DNA of 64,000 nucleotides. It comes from Candidatus Eremiobacterota bacterium. Its GTDB lineage: Bacteria; Vulcanimicrobiota; Vulcanimicrobiia; Vulcanimicrobiales; Vulcanimicrobiaceae. Position 1 is the first letter of the stretch, and the number at the start of each line of letters is the position of its first letter. A program made the position numbers and the translations under genes. Shown in pieces: positions 43,608 to 52,296 of the stretch. Under the pieces are notes generated by a model, which was given only the letters and a program-made list of their open reading frames with translations, was not told the origin of the DNA and searched no databases. The stretch is from positions 62,001 through 126,000 of the forward strand of contig JAFAKB010000018.1 in assembly GCA_019235885.1 (NCBI GenBank), given 5' to 3'.

Positions 43608-43939
43608 AAGGATCGACGGGATTGAACGTCGTGCCATTCAAGGCGTGCGCCGCCTTTGACGAAGCAGGGATCGATTGGACGAAAGAACCGCGCAGCGATC
43701 GAGAGCGCACGCTGCGCGAGGCGTATCTGACCTACGAGAGCTCTGCCGGGACGAGCGGCCTCGTGTCGCTTCTGCTTCTCGGCATCGTGTCGCGGCGCCA
43801 AGGCGCGATCGCGGCAGATTTGCAGTACGTGGCAGATCGTGCCGAGATCATCCTTGCCATGAAGCTTCGGCAGCGTCAATGCGATGTGCTGAAGATGTTG
43901 ACGGAGTACGTCTCGGAAAACGGCCCAATGTGGCACTGA
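43604..43939 (+). CDS. Hypothetical protein coupled to the winged-helix gene
   Basis: The 111-residue product is soluble and mostly helical, with EPRSDRERTLREAYLTYESS and LQYVADRAEIILAMKLRQRQ. No family is recognised. Its ATG overlaps the stop of the winged-helix gene, so they are translated together; a partner or effector role is possible. It could be a toxin-antitoxin-like pair, but no known toxin motif is visible. Confidence 0.6.
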   Translation: MKGSTGLNVVPFKACAAFDEAGIDWTKEPRSDRERTLREAYLTYESSAGTSGLVSLLLLGIVSRRQGAIAADLQYVADRAEIILAMKLRQRQCDVLKMLTEYVSENGPMWH

Positions 43940-44076
43940 GCGACCGGAACAACTTGCGAGAGCCCTCCGTCGCTGGCCGGGGAGGTTGCGCGGGCCGTTT
44001 ATCCGGAGCCGGTCTGTAGGGCCCCGCTGTTCCTGTCGACATATCGCTCTTCGGTTGCCGGTGGTTGGTGCCCGCG

Positions 44077-44974
44077 TCATGAGCCCGTTAACAGCCGGGC
44101 GATCCACATCTGAACGTCCGGGCTCGACCACCACGCGTTCAACGTCCGAGACACTTCGAAGATGTCCGTAAAGCCGCGCAAGGTCTCGATTGCGGAGAGT
44201 ACGCGCGAGCGCTGAGGCTTCGGCGACGCCAGTTCGTGCTGTATAGCGTCAATCGCAGCCGCCTCGGGCCGTCCGTGTAGAAGCCGGCGTAACTCGTCTG
44301 CGGGAAACGTCTGCGCTGCATAGTTGTTCTGCGTGACCGGCCCGTTAATCGGGCCATTGAATTGTTGCTGGATCACCAATCGCTGATCCTCGATCCTCGG
44401 AACTTCGGACGCCGACGGCCGGGGGACCTTCCTGACGAAATCGTTCACACGTCGTTGCTCCCTGCGAAACGGTTCTGTAAAGTGGTTGACAAACTGAATC
44501 ATGGCGGCAATTACCATTGCCGCCATGATGACTTTAAACCATACGCTCCACGGCCCGAAGATCTGCAGGGCCGCGATCGTTGCGAAGCTCCCGAGAACAA
44601 CTCCAATCGTGCCGGAAACCTCGGTAGGAAACCATCGCCTCAAGACATTCGGAACGAGCTGTATCACTCCATTGGTGTGGTTCTTGAGTCCTAACAGGTG
44701 CCATTCACCGTCGTGGCAACCCCACGACAAGCGACACAACGTTGCCTTCACGCGCCTCGAATTCGAGATTCCGCAGGGTAATTGTGTCCTCGGAGCCGTC
44801 AGAGAACTGCACGACGTAGTCGCGCACGTGATCGGCCCCGACTTGCGTGCTGTTGCCGCGCGCATCGGTGCCGAACACCGGTAAATTGCGCTGTTCCTTG
44901 CCTACGACGCGGCAGGGGATCGTTTGAAGCTCGATCCTAAAGTCGTACGACGACCTCATGCCGACAGAGGTCAT
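44077..44974 (-). pseudogene. Two-helix membrane protein split by a frameshift
   Basis: Two frames appear to make one protein of about 299 residues. Frame one starts at the ATG at 44974, with GGAGG seven bases upstream, and encodes a small beta domain (YDFRIELQTIPCRVVGKEQR, YVVQFSDGSEDTITLRNLEF) up to VVSLVVGLPRR, where TGA stops it at 44705-44707. Frame two takes over with no start codon of its own: GEWHLLGLKNHTNGVIQLVP, two membrane helices, QQFNGPINGPVTQNN, then the C-terminal DELR...QMWI domain shared with the protein at 3651-3911. Dropping one base near 44708-44710 joins them. It may be a pseudogene, an assembly error or programmed +1 frameshifting. Confidence 0.65.
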
Positions 44975-45145
44975 TCCTTTGCCTCCCGCACAATCCGCAC
45001 CTAAGCACCTCCATGGCTCAGTTTGGTCCGCAATGCTCCCAACACTTCGAGGCGAGCGTGACCACTTCCCGCCACTGAGCCAGCCACTGCGCCGAGAAAT
45101 TAGAACTATTGCCAAGCTAAAGAGGGCGACTGTCGCGGCTAGGGA

Positions 45146-46072
45146 TCAGCGCGCGGGGTTGCGGGCGATCTGAAGGGTGGTCGACTGGCCCGGCTTGAGC
45201 AGCGTTACCGCGGTTTGCGGGGCGGCGCGGGCGATGGCGGCTTTGAATTGGTCGCCGGCTTGCGGGCCGATCACGAGCGGGTTGTGCGCGTAGTGGACGG
45301 GGATCGCTTGCGGCGCGCCGATCAGCTTGCACGCGAGCGCGGCGTCGTCCGGACCCATCGTGAACGCGCCGTTGCCGATGCAGAACACCGCCAGATCGGG
45401 GTGATAGCGCTGGCCGACCAGCGCCATGTCGCCGTAGACGTCGGTATCGCCGGAGGCGTAGATGCGCGCGCCGCCGATGTCGACGATGAAGCCGGCCGCC
45501 GGGAAGCCGGATGCCGTAGAGTGGACGGCGGGGACGAGCTCCAGCTTGGCGCCCTTGTAGCTTGCGGTCCCGCCCATGTTGATCCCGGCGCCGTTGTTCA
45601 GCACGACCTTCGTGGGATCCACGTTCGCGGCTTGGAATTTCGGCACCAGGCCGACGCGCATGAGATCGCTCTGCCCGACCGTCTTCACGTCGACGCCGAC
45701 GGCGAGCAGCGCGGGCAGCAGCTCGAAGTAGTCGCCCATGTGATCGCCGTGATCGTGCGTCAACGCGACGACGACCGCGTCCGGCGAACGTCCTTTGATG
45801 TGCGCTGCATAGGCTGAAGCGCTCGAAAGCTCCGGCGGCTTGTCGATGTTGAACGCTTTGAAGCCGGTGTTGTTCCAGATCCAGGCGTCGATCTGGACGA
45901 TCGTCTTGTCGTCAGGCGTCGCGAGCTCATACACGCCGCCGCCGTACCAGCGAATCTTGAGCGGCACGGCCGGACCGGCCGCCGCCGTGACGCTGCCGCC
46001 CGCGACCGCGGTCCCGGCGACGCCGGCCGCCGATGCCTGGATGAACTCGACGCGCGAAAGGGGATCGCCCAT
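45146..46072 (-). CDS. MBL-fold metal-dependent hydrolase (UlaG-like), exported
   Basis: The 308-residue product has the metallo-beta-lactamase motif THDHGDHMGDYFELL near residue 105, with further ligands in VPAVHSTASG and YASGDTDVYGDM and a final His in IPVHYAHNP. This matches UlaG-like lactonase/hydrolase relatives. The N-terminus (PLSRVEFIQASAAGVAGTAV) looks like a signal with a weak twin-arginine-like start, so export is likely but its route is unclear. It lies 11 bases after the MFS gene on the same strand. Confidence 0.85.
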   Translation of the reverse strand: MGDPLSRVEFIQASAAGVAGTAVAGGSVTAAAGPAVPLKIRWYGGGVYELATPDDKTIVQIDAWIWNNTGFKAFNIDKPPELSSASAYAAHIKGRSPDAVVVALTHDHGDHMGDYFELLPALLAVGVDVKTVGQSDLMRVGLVPKFQAANVDPTKVVLNNGAGINMGGTASYKGAKLELVPAVHSTASGFPAAGFIVDIGGARIYASGDTDVYGDMALVGQRYHPDLAVFCIGNGAFTMGPDDAALACKLIGAPQAIPVHYAHNPLVIGPQAGDQFKAAIARAAPQTAVTLLKPGQSTTLQIARNPAR

Positions 46073-46083
46073 GAGGAGCCTCC

Positions 46084-47349
46084 TTACGGTCCGCCGCTGT
46101 GATACGGTTCAGCATACGCGGGCGAGGCGGCAAGCCCTCGCGGTGCGCGCACCGGGATCGCGACGATCGCTGCCGCGGCGAGCAGCGCCGCGATGCAGGC
46201 GCTGAAGCCCGCGCCGTAGCCGACGGTGTCGATCAATCGCCCGACGGCGACCGGGCCGAGCGCCGCGCCGATCCCGACCGGGACGCCCTGCGCGGCGATG
46301 ATCGAGCCGTACGCGCGGCGTCCGAAGCGCTGCGCCATCAACGAGCCGCGCAGCGGGAACGTCGCGCCGTACGCCGCGCCGAACGTGCAGACGTACGCGA
46401 GCACGCCGAGCAGCGTCGGCGCCGTCGCGAGCAGCGTTACCCCCAGCGCTTCGAGCGCGAATGCGCCGGCGAACAGCAGCGCCAGCGAGAGCCGCTCGCC
46501 GGACCATGCGACGAACACGCGGCCGGGGAGATACGCGAGCCCGAACAGTCCGACCAGAGTCGCGGCGAACGAGGGCGCGTAGCCGCGCGCGATGAGGTAC
46601 GCCACCTGCTCCAGCAAGACGCCGGTGCTGGCGAACGCGCCGAGCGCGATCCCGATCGTCAGCAGCCAGAACGACGCGCTGCGCAGCGCGACGCCGTACG
46701 CGACGCCGCTCACCGGCTCGGCGGCAGTTGCCGTTCCGTCGCCGTCCGGCAGCAGCCCGAGATCCTCGGGATGCCGGCGCACGACCAGCACGTGCAGCGG
46801 AAATGCGACCAGCAAGTGCACCGCAGCGAGAACCACGAGCGCATCGCGCCAGCCGTAGCGCGCGATCAGCAGCCCGGCGATCGGATAGGTGAATGTCGAG
46901 GAGAACGCGCCCATGAAGCTGAGCAGCGAGAACGCTTGCGTGCGGCGCCGTGCGAACCAGTTCGCGACGACCGTCATCGAGACGGGATAGAACGTGAGCG
47001 CCGAGCCGAGCCCGATCCCGAACGTCCACAGCAAGTCGAACGCGAGCAAATCGTGCGCGCGCGAGATCGCGAGGAGCGAAAGGCCGTTGATCAGCGACCC
47101 GATTGCGAGCGGAAGCCGCGCGCCGAGCCGGTCGACGATGCGCCCGAAGACGAGTCCGGCCAGCCCCGAGACCAGCACGACGCCGGAGAACGCGAGCCCG
47201 ATCGAGGCCTTGTCCCAGCCGAACTCGCGCGCCAGCGGATCGACCAGCAAGCCGAACAGATACTGATTCGTGCCGTACGAGACGATCGTCGTGACGCCCA
47301 GCGCAACGACGATCGTCCAGCCGTAGAAGAAGCGCCGGCGCGTCCCCAT
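46084..47349 (-). CDS. MFS transporter (oxalate/formate antiporter-like group)
   Basis: The product is 421 residues from the ATG at 47349, with 12 predicted helices. The first helix begins FFYGWTIVVALGVTTIVSYG, typical of the OxlT/monocarboxylate-like branch, and the loop 2-3 motif GRIVDRLGARLPLAIGS is present. The second half repeats it with LMAQRFGRRAYGSIIAAQGV. The substrate is probably a small organic acid, but this is family inference. The frame is open to 47496 but would overlap the chemoreceptor gene. Confidence 0.87.
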   Translation of the reverse strand: MGTRRRFFYGWTIVVALGVTTIVSYGTNQYLFGLLVDPLAREFGWDKASIGLAFSGVVLVSGLAGLVFGRIVDRLGARLPLAIGSLINGLSLLAISRAHDLLAFDLLWTFGIGLGSALTFYPVSMTVVANWFARRRTQAFSLLSFMGAFSSTFTYPIAGLLIARYGWRDALVVLAAVHLLVAFPLHVLVVRRHPEDLGLLPDGDGTATAAEPVSGVAYGVALRSASFWLLTIGIALGAFASTGVLLEQVAYLIARGYAPSFAATLVGLFGLAYLPGRVFVAWSGERLSLALLFAGAFALEALGVTLLATAPTLLGVLAYVCTFGAAYGATFPLRGSLMAQRFGRRAYGSIIAAQGVPVGIGAALGPVAVGRLIDTVGYGAGFSACIAALLAAAAIVAIPVRAPRGLAASPAYAEPYHSGGP

Positions 47350-47389
47350 CGCGCGCCTGCGTTCGTTCGGCGGGCGGCCTCCGCCTACG

Positions 47390-49984
47390 TCAGACCACGT
47401 CGGCGTTGTAGATGATGCGGATCGTTCCGACGCGGTGGCCGCGCGCGAACAGCGCGACTGAGAGGTCGTTGTAGACGATCCCCGTGTCGCGCGCATAGGT
47501 GTAGATCGCCCACGGCCGCGCGCCCTCGCGGCGCAGCGCGCAGCCGAGCTCGCGGAAGCGCTCGTACGGCGTGCGCCGCGGCAGCGGCAGCGAGGCGTCG
47601 CCCAGACCGACGCGCGAGCACCGCAGGCTCAGGTCGTCCTCGAAGAAGCGCTTGATGCGGTTGCCGTTGAGGTCCCGCACGTAGTCGCCGGTCCAATCGT
47701 GACGGCATTCATGGAAGTGCCCGAAGCAATAGCCGTTCAAGTCGACCGCGAACATCGCTTTGATGGCAGCGTGGAGCGGCACGTGCTCGTCGATCAGCCG
47801 GTTGAAGCCGTCCTCGACCGCGCGGTCGTAGCGCGTCTCGAACTTCGGCGGGTCGAAGCCCTGCGGCGGGACCTTCGAGACGTCGAACAGCCGCGCGAGC
47901 TTCGCGATCGACGCGCCCTTGATTTCGACGTAGTTCGTGTCGAAGCAGTCTTGCAGCGAAATTGTGCCGCGCGCGAGCGCGTCGTCGAAGACGGCGTCCA
48001 TCTTGTCGCCGAGCGAGAGGCCGATCTCGCGAACCCGTTCGGCGACGGTTCCGAGCGGGCGGCGCGCGGCGAGCGCGTGCGCGCGCATCCCGAGCATCGC
48101 GAGCTCGATCCGCCGGCCGTCGGTCGCGTGGGCCGCGTCGCTCTCGACCCGCCGCGCCGCCATCTCGCTCGCGCGCCGCACGTCGGCGAGCGCGGCGAGC
48201 TGCTGCTCGACGATCGCGGCGACTTCGGCCGCACGGTCCAGGGTTTGGTCGACCTGCGCGCGCAGCGCGCCGATCGCGGACTGCATGTGCGTCGTGTCGT
48301 CGTGGACGCGGCCGGTGCGCTCGACGGCGCGCTCCGTGGTCCCGCTCATCGCGCGGCTCGCCTCGGAGACGGCCCCGATCACGGAGCCGATCTCCTGGGT
48401 GGCGCGCGAGGTCGTCGCGGCCAGCGCGCGGATCTCGTCGGCGATGACGCCGAAGCCGCTTCCCGCGATCCCCGCGTGCGCCGCTTCGATCGCGGCGTTC
48501 AGCGAGAGCAGCGTCGTCTCGCTGGAGATCGTGTCGATCAGCTCCAGGATCTCGGCGGCGCGCGCGCCGGCCGCGGTCGTCGCGCCGACGAACGAGGCCG
48601 CGTTGCGCACGTCGTCGCGGACTTTCACGACGCGGTCGAGCGCGCGCTGCAGCTCTTCGACGGAAGCCGCGAAGCCCGCGCGCACCGCGGCCAGCGGACC
48701 GCGCATCCGCTGCGCGGCTTGCGCGGCGACGTTCGCGCCGGCGGCGGTCTCGTCGACCGAGCGCATCGTCGCGGCCAGCTGCTCTCGCAGCGAAGCGAGC
48801 GACGACGCGATCGCTTTCCACTCGTAACTGTTGCGCGCGATCGAGACGGCGATCGCGGTGATCAGGGCGAGCAGCTCGCGCTGATCTTCGTCGACGCGCG
48901 CGCGCAGCGCCGCGGCGGCTTCGCGCACGTCGTCGGGAAGCTCGTCGAGGCTCGCGTTCTCGCCGGCGGACGGGCGCCGCTCGCCCAGATGGTAGCGCGC
49001 GACCGCGTGCTGCAGCCGTTCGAGCGCGTCGGCGATCTCCAGCCGCGCGGCGCGCTGCGCGGCGTCGGCGACGTCCTGCGCGTGGCGCGCGACCGTCTCG
49101 ACGCCGTGCGCGATTGCCGAGATGCTCTCGCTCTGCCGGCCCGCGATCGCGGCGACCTCGCCGATCGCGCCGTCGAGCTCGGCGACCTGCGCGCGCGTTT
49201 GCGCCGAGCGCTCGCGCGCCGCGTGCAGTTCCGCGGCCAGACCGCGCACGACCCCGGCCGACGCGCCGATCGCCGCGTCGACGCGACGGCTCGCGTCGGC
49301 CAGCTGTTTCTCGATGTTCGCGACGTCGGCCGAGGACTGCACGGTCGACTCCGCGAGCTGCTTCACCTCGTCGGCGACGATCACGAACCCGCGCCCGGCG
49401 TCGCCGAGGTGCGCGGCCTCGATCGCAGCGTTGATCGCGAGCAGCCGCGCCTGGCGCGCGATGCGGCGCAGTTGTTCCAGAAACGTGCTGATCTGCGCCG
49501 AGCCCGACTCCATCGCGGTCGCGAACGAGGCCGTCTCTTCGACCGTCGCGATCAGCTCGTTCAATCCGCCGAGCACCCCTTCGATCCCGCCGTCGTACTC
49601 GCTGGCCGAGCTCGTCAGCGCCGTGCTGAGCAGCCGCAGGCTTTCCGTCGCGCCCGCGACGCCGGCCGCGCCCTGGTCGATCTCGCCGACCGCGGCGGCG
49701 GTGCGCTCGACGTCGGAGCGGTGCTCGGCGGTGCTGGCCGCGATGCGCTCGAGCTGATCGGCGTTGAGCGCGGCGATCTCGGCGGCGGCTTCGACGATCG
49801 CGCGGAAGTCGAGCATCTCGGCGCGCAGGCCGTCGACGAACGGGCGCAGCGCGGCGCCGAGCGGCGAGAAGGCGTCCAGCGAAAGCGGTGCCGCGAGGTC
49901 ACGGCTCGCCGTGGCCTCCCGCAGCCACGCGACGGCACGCTCGGCGTCCCCCGTCCCGAGCGCCCGAGCCGATTCCAACAGCAT
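47390..49984 (-). CDS. Cytoplasmic chemoreceptor with two signalling modules and a C-terminal sensor
   Basis: The 864-residue product has no membrane helix. It has two methyl-accepting signalling tips: [20 protein letters not shown] at residues 181-200 with [12 protein letters not shown], and [20 protein letters not shown] near 490-510 with [11 protein letters not shown]. Most receptors have one. The C-terminal 190 residues form a small sensor seen at the end of some cytoplasmic receptors: [37 protein letters not shown] and [20 protein letters not shown]. It may sense an intracellular ligand. No other chemotaxis gene is in the window. Confidence 0.88.
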   Translation of the reverse strand: MLLESARALGTGDAERAVAWLREATASRDLAAPLSLDAFSPLGAALRPFVDGLRAEMLDFRAIVEAAAEIAALNADQLERIAASTAEHRSDVERTAAAVGEIDQGAAGVAGATESLRLLSTALTSSASEYDGGIEGVLGGLNELIATVEETASFATAMESGSAQISTFLEQLRRIARQARLLAINAAIEAAHLGDAGRGFVIVADEVKQLAESTVQSSADVANIEKQLADASRRVDAAIGASAGVVRGLAAELHAARERSAQTRAQVAELDGAIGEVAAIAGRQSESISAIAHGVETVARHAQDVADAAQRAARLEIADALERLQHAVARYHLGERRPSAGENASLDELPDDVREAAAALRARVDEDQRELLALITAIAVSIARNSYEWKAIASSLASLREQLAATMRSVDETAAGANVAAQAAQRMRGPLAAVRAGFAASVEELQRALDRVVKVRDDVRNAASFVGATTAAGARAAEILELIDTISSETTLLSLNAAIEAAHAGIAGSGFGVIADEIRALAATTSRATQEIGSVIGAVSEASRAMSGTTERAVERTGRVHDDTTHMQSAIGALRAQVDQTLDRAAEVAAIVEQQLAALADVRRASEMAARRVESDAAHATDGRRIELAMLGMRAHALAARRPLGTVAERVREIGLSLGDKMDAVFDDALARGTISLQDCFDTNYVEIKGASIAKLARLFDVSKVPPQGFDPPKFETRYDRAVEDGFNRLIDEHVPLHAAIKAMFAVDLNGYCFGHFHECRHDWTGDYVRDLNGNRIKRFFEDDLSLRCSRVGLGDASLPLPRRTPYERFRELGCALRREGARPWAIYTYARDTGIVYNDLSVALFARGHRVGTIRIIYNADVV

Positions 49985-50017
49985 CGGTCTATGTATCGGC
50001 CGGTACGGCCGGCGCGG

Positions 50018-51058
50018 CTAGTGGACGATCGCCCCCGTCTGGACGACCTCGAAGGCGCTGGCGGGGACGGTCTTGAGCTGGTCGAGGTTGTTGTCATCCC
50101 AGCGTGAGTCGGTCGCCCCGCTCACGTACCAGTCCGAGCCGTTGTCGGCGACGAACATGCCGTACTTTTTTAGGGCGACCAGCACCGCGCGGCTCGCGCC
50201 GGTGAAGCGCGAGATGTCGTAGCTCGCCTTCAGGCGCACTCGCAGTCCCATCGGCGGAAGCGTCGGATCGGTCGAGGAGCTCGCGTAGTGCGTGGCGGGA
50301 TGGATGAACGCGCGCTGCGTGCGGCGCACGGTGAAGCGCAGCGCGTGGTCGATCTCGCCGTTCTGCGCGGCTTCGTCGTAGCGTACGAGTCCGGCGAGGA
50401 TCGGGAGCCCGGCGGCGTCGGCGGACGTCCAGTAGTCGGGGCGCAGTGCGTTCGATGAGAGATCGAAGACGGCGCCGGAGCCCGCGTGCCAGCCCGGGCC
50501 GACGTACTGCGCGGCGTACAGCTCGTAGAGCTTGCACGCGCTCGAATCGACGACCAGCACGTGGCGGTCGCCGCTCGCGCCGGGTCCGCCTTCGACCGGC
50601 GCGTTCGGCGGGATCGGATACGGGCCGGGATCGCTCTCGCTCGCGTAGTCGAACGTCATCGGAACGAGCGGCTGTCCCGCGCCGACCGACGTGTACGGAA
50701 TCCCGTACGTCGGATTGCTGCCGAAGTCGGGATGCAGGTTCGTCGTCGCCGCGCTCATGCTCGCGAGGTACGCCGCGGAGCTCGGGTCGACGGGCGCCGC
50801 CGAGATGTCCGTGTTCCACGCGCTGTCGGCCGGGAAGACGCGGCAGCCGGCGACCGTCGGTGCGCTGCCGGACGGTGGCGCCGTCGGGGCGGTCGTCGGC
50901 GCGCTTGTCGGCATCGCGCTCGGTATCGGCGTCGGCGTGTTGGTTGCGGGAAGCGCTCCGCCGCTGCCGGGTGATGCGAGCGTGCCGCCGCCGCCGCCGC
51001 ATGCGACGAGCGACAGAACGAGCAGCGAGGTTATCCCGGCGACCCGGTGAGCGCGCAT
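50018..51058 (-). CDS. Exported lipoprotein of unknown function
   Basis: The product is about 346 residues from the ATG at 51058, with a lipobox LSLVAC followed by a Gly run and a Pro/Thr/Ser-rich spacer (residues about 20-70). The mature domain starts at CRVFPADSAWNTDISAAPVD and has HVLVVDSSACKLYELYAA, IDHALRFTVRRTQ and near the end DWYVSGATDSRWDDNNLDQL. This pattern is familiar from large-spread exported proteins of actinobacteria and acidobacteria, but no function is known to me. An ATG-like GTG start seven codons upstream is also possible. Confidence 0.75.
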   Translation of the reverse strand: MRAHRVAGITSLLVLSLVACGGGGGTLASPGSGGALPATNTPTPIPSAMPTSAPTTAPTAPPSGSAPTVAGCRVFPADSAWNTDISAAPVDPSSAAYLASMSAATTNLHPDFGSNPTYGIPYTSVGAGQPLVPMTFDYASESDPGPYPIPPNAPVEGGPGASGDRHVLVVDSSACKLYELYAAQYVGPGWHAGSGAVFDLSSNALRPDYWTSADAAGLPILAGLVRYDEAAQNGEIDHALRFTVRRTQRAFIHPATHYASSSTDPTLPPMGLRVRLKASYDISRFTGASRAVLVALKKYGMFVADNGSDWYVSGATDSRWDDNNLDQLKTVPASAFEVVQTGAIVH

Positions 51059-51162
51059 ACACCACGCTTGGACTCGCAACGCGCACGTGCCCTGCCCCGT
51101 TGATATGGTGACGTTGAAATTGGGGTATAGAACACTATTCGCTGCAAGGAGGCCCAGCGCCG

Positions 51163-52230
51163 ATGATCGGCATGTTCGGGAAGCGCAGACCTAACGAGGC
51201 ACCGCGGAAGCCGGTGCGAGCGCTGATCCTGGGCGGCGGCGGAGCGCGCGGCGCGTACGAAGCCGGCGTGGTTGCGGCGCTGAGCGAGCACGAGACGTTC
51301 GACGTCGTCTGCGGAACGTCGATCGGCGCGATCAACGGGATGTTCGTCGCGCAGGACGTGCCCGACCGGCTGATCGACGTCTGGCGGACGATCTCGACCC
51401 GCGGGATCACGCAGCTCAAGCCCGAGCTCGCGACGCTGATGCTCCTGTGGCAGGCGACGAACGGCCTGATGCGTTCGCCGTTCTCGCAGAAAGCCGCCCA
51501 CGCCGTGACGATGATGCGCATGCTGCCGCAGCTTGCGAGCGCCGCGCGCGTCCCGTCGCTCCTCGGCTGCTTCGAGGGCGGCAAGGTCCGCAGCGTGATC
51601 CGGGAGCTGGCCGACCTGAGCGCCGTGAAGCACACGTTCATTTGCGGCGCGACGAACCTCACCAACGGCCGAGCCGAAGCGTTCGCGTACTTTCCGCCGG
51701 GACACGAGGCCGCGGAAGCGGCGTTCCACGCGGCCGAGTGGGCCGAGCCGATCCACGCCGGGAACTACGTCGATGCGATCTGCGCCTCCGCGGCGCTGCC
51801 GCCGGTGTACGAGCCGGTGTCGATTCTTTGCAAGGACGCGGTGACGCGCTCATACGCCGACGGAGGCTTCACGAACAACGCGCCGATCCGCCAAGCGATC
51901 GACGCCGGCGCGACGGAAGTGACCGCGATCCTCGCCGACCCGTCCGGAATCCAGAACGACGAGCGCAGCGTCGGCTCGATGGTCGACATTTTCGCGACGA
52001 TGCTCGACGCGAACACGGTCCGCATGCTCGAGCTCGACCTGAAGCTCGCGCGCCGCATCAACGAAGCCGTCCTCGCCGGCCGCGCCCCGGACAAGCGCTA
52101 CGTGACGATCCGCGTCATCGAACCGCGCGCCTCGCTGCGCCTCTCCGCCCTCGCCTTCGACGCGCAAGACGACGTCAACCGCCTCTTCGACCTCGGCTAC
52201 GAAGACGGTCAAGCGGCACGCGCGGCGTGA
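51163..52230 (+). CDS. Patatin-like phospholipase
   Basis: The 355-residue product has the patatin oxyanion motif LGGGGARGAYEAGVV near residue 23, the nucleophile elbow CGTSIGAING near 49 and the catalytic Asp in SYADGGFTNNAPI near 231. The Ser-Asp dyad is therefore intact, and the enzyme should hydrolyse acyl esters of lipids. It has no signal peptide, so it is probably cytoplasmic. A Shine-Dalgarno AAGGAGG lies about 13 bases before the ATG, a little far. Confidence 0.9.
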   Translation: MIGMFGKRRPNEAPRKPVRALILGGGGARGAYEAGVVAALSEHETFDVVCGTSIGAINGMFVAQDVPDRLIDVWRTISTRGITQLKPELATLMLLWQATNGLMRSPFSQKAAHAVTMMRMLPQLASAARVPSLLGCFEGGKVRSVIRELADLSAVKHTFICGATNLTNGRAEAFAYFPPGHEAAEAAFHAAEWAEPIHAGNYVDAICASAALPPVYEPVSILCKDAVTRSYADGGFTNNAPIRQAIDAGATEVTAILADPSGIQNDERSVGSMVDIFATMLDANTVRMLELDLKLARRINEAVLAGRAPDKRYVTIRVIEPRASLRLSALAFDAQDDVNRLFDLGYEDGQAARAA

Positions 52231-52296
52231 CTTCACTTTGGTGAGGCTGCGGCTTTGCGAGCCCCGGCCCGAGGATGTGCGGCGCGCGCCGCACAA

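Noticed and set aside
47699-50107. 802-codon plus-strand frame opposite the chemoreceptor
   Set aside because: Low-complexity Arg/Asp/Ala composition and full overlap with an unmistakable chemoreceptor.
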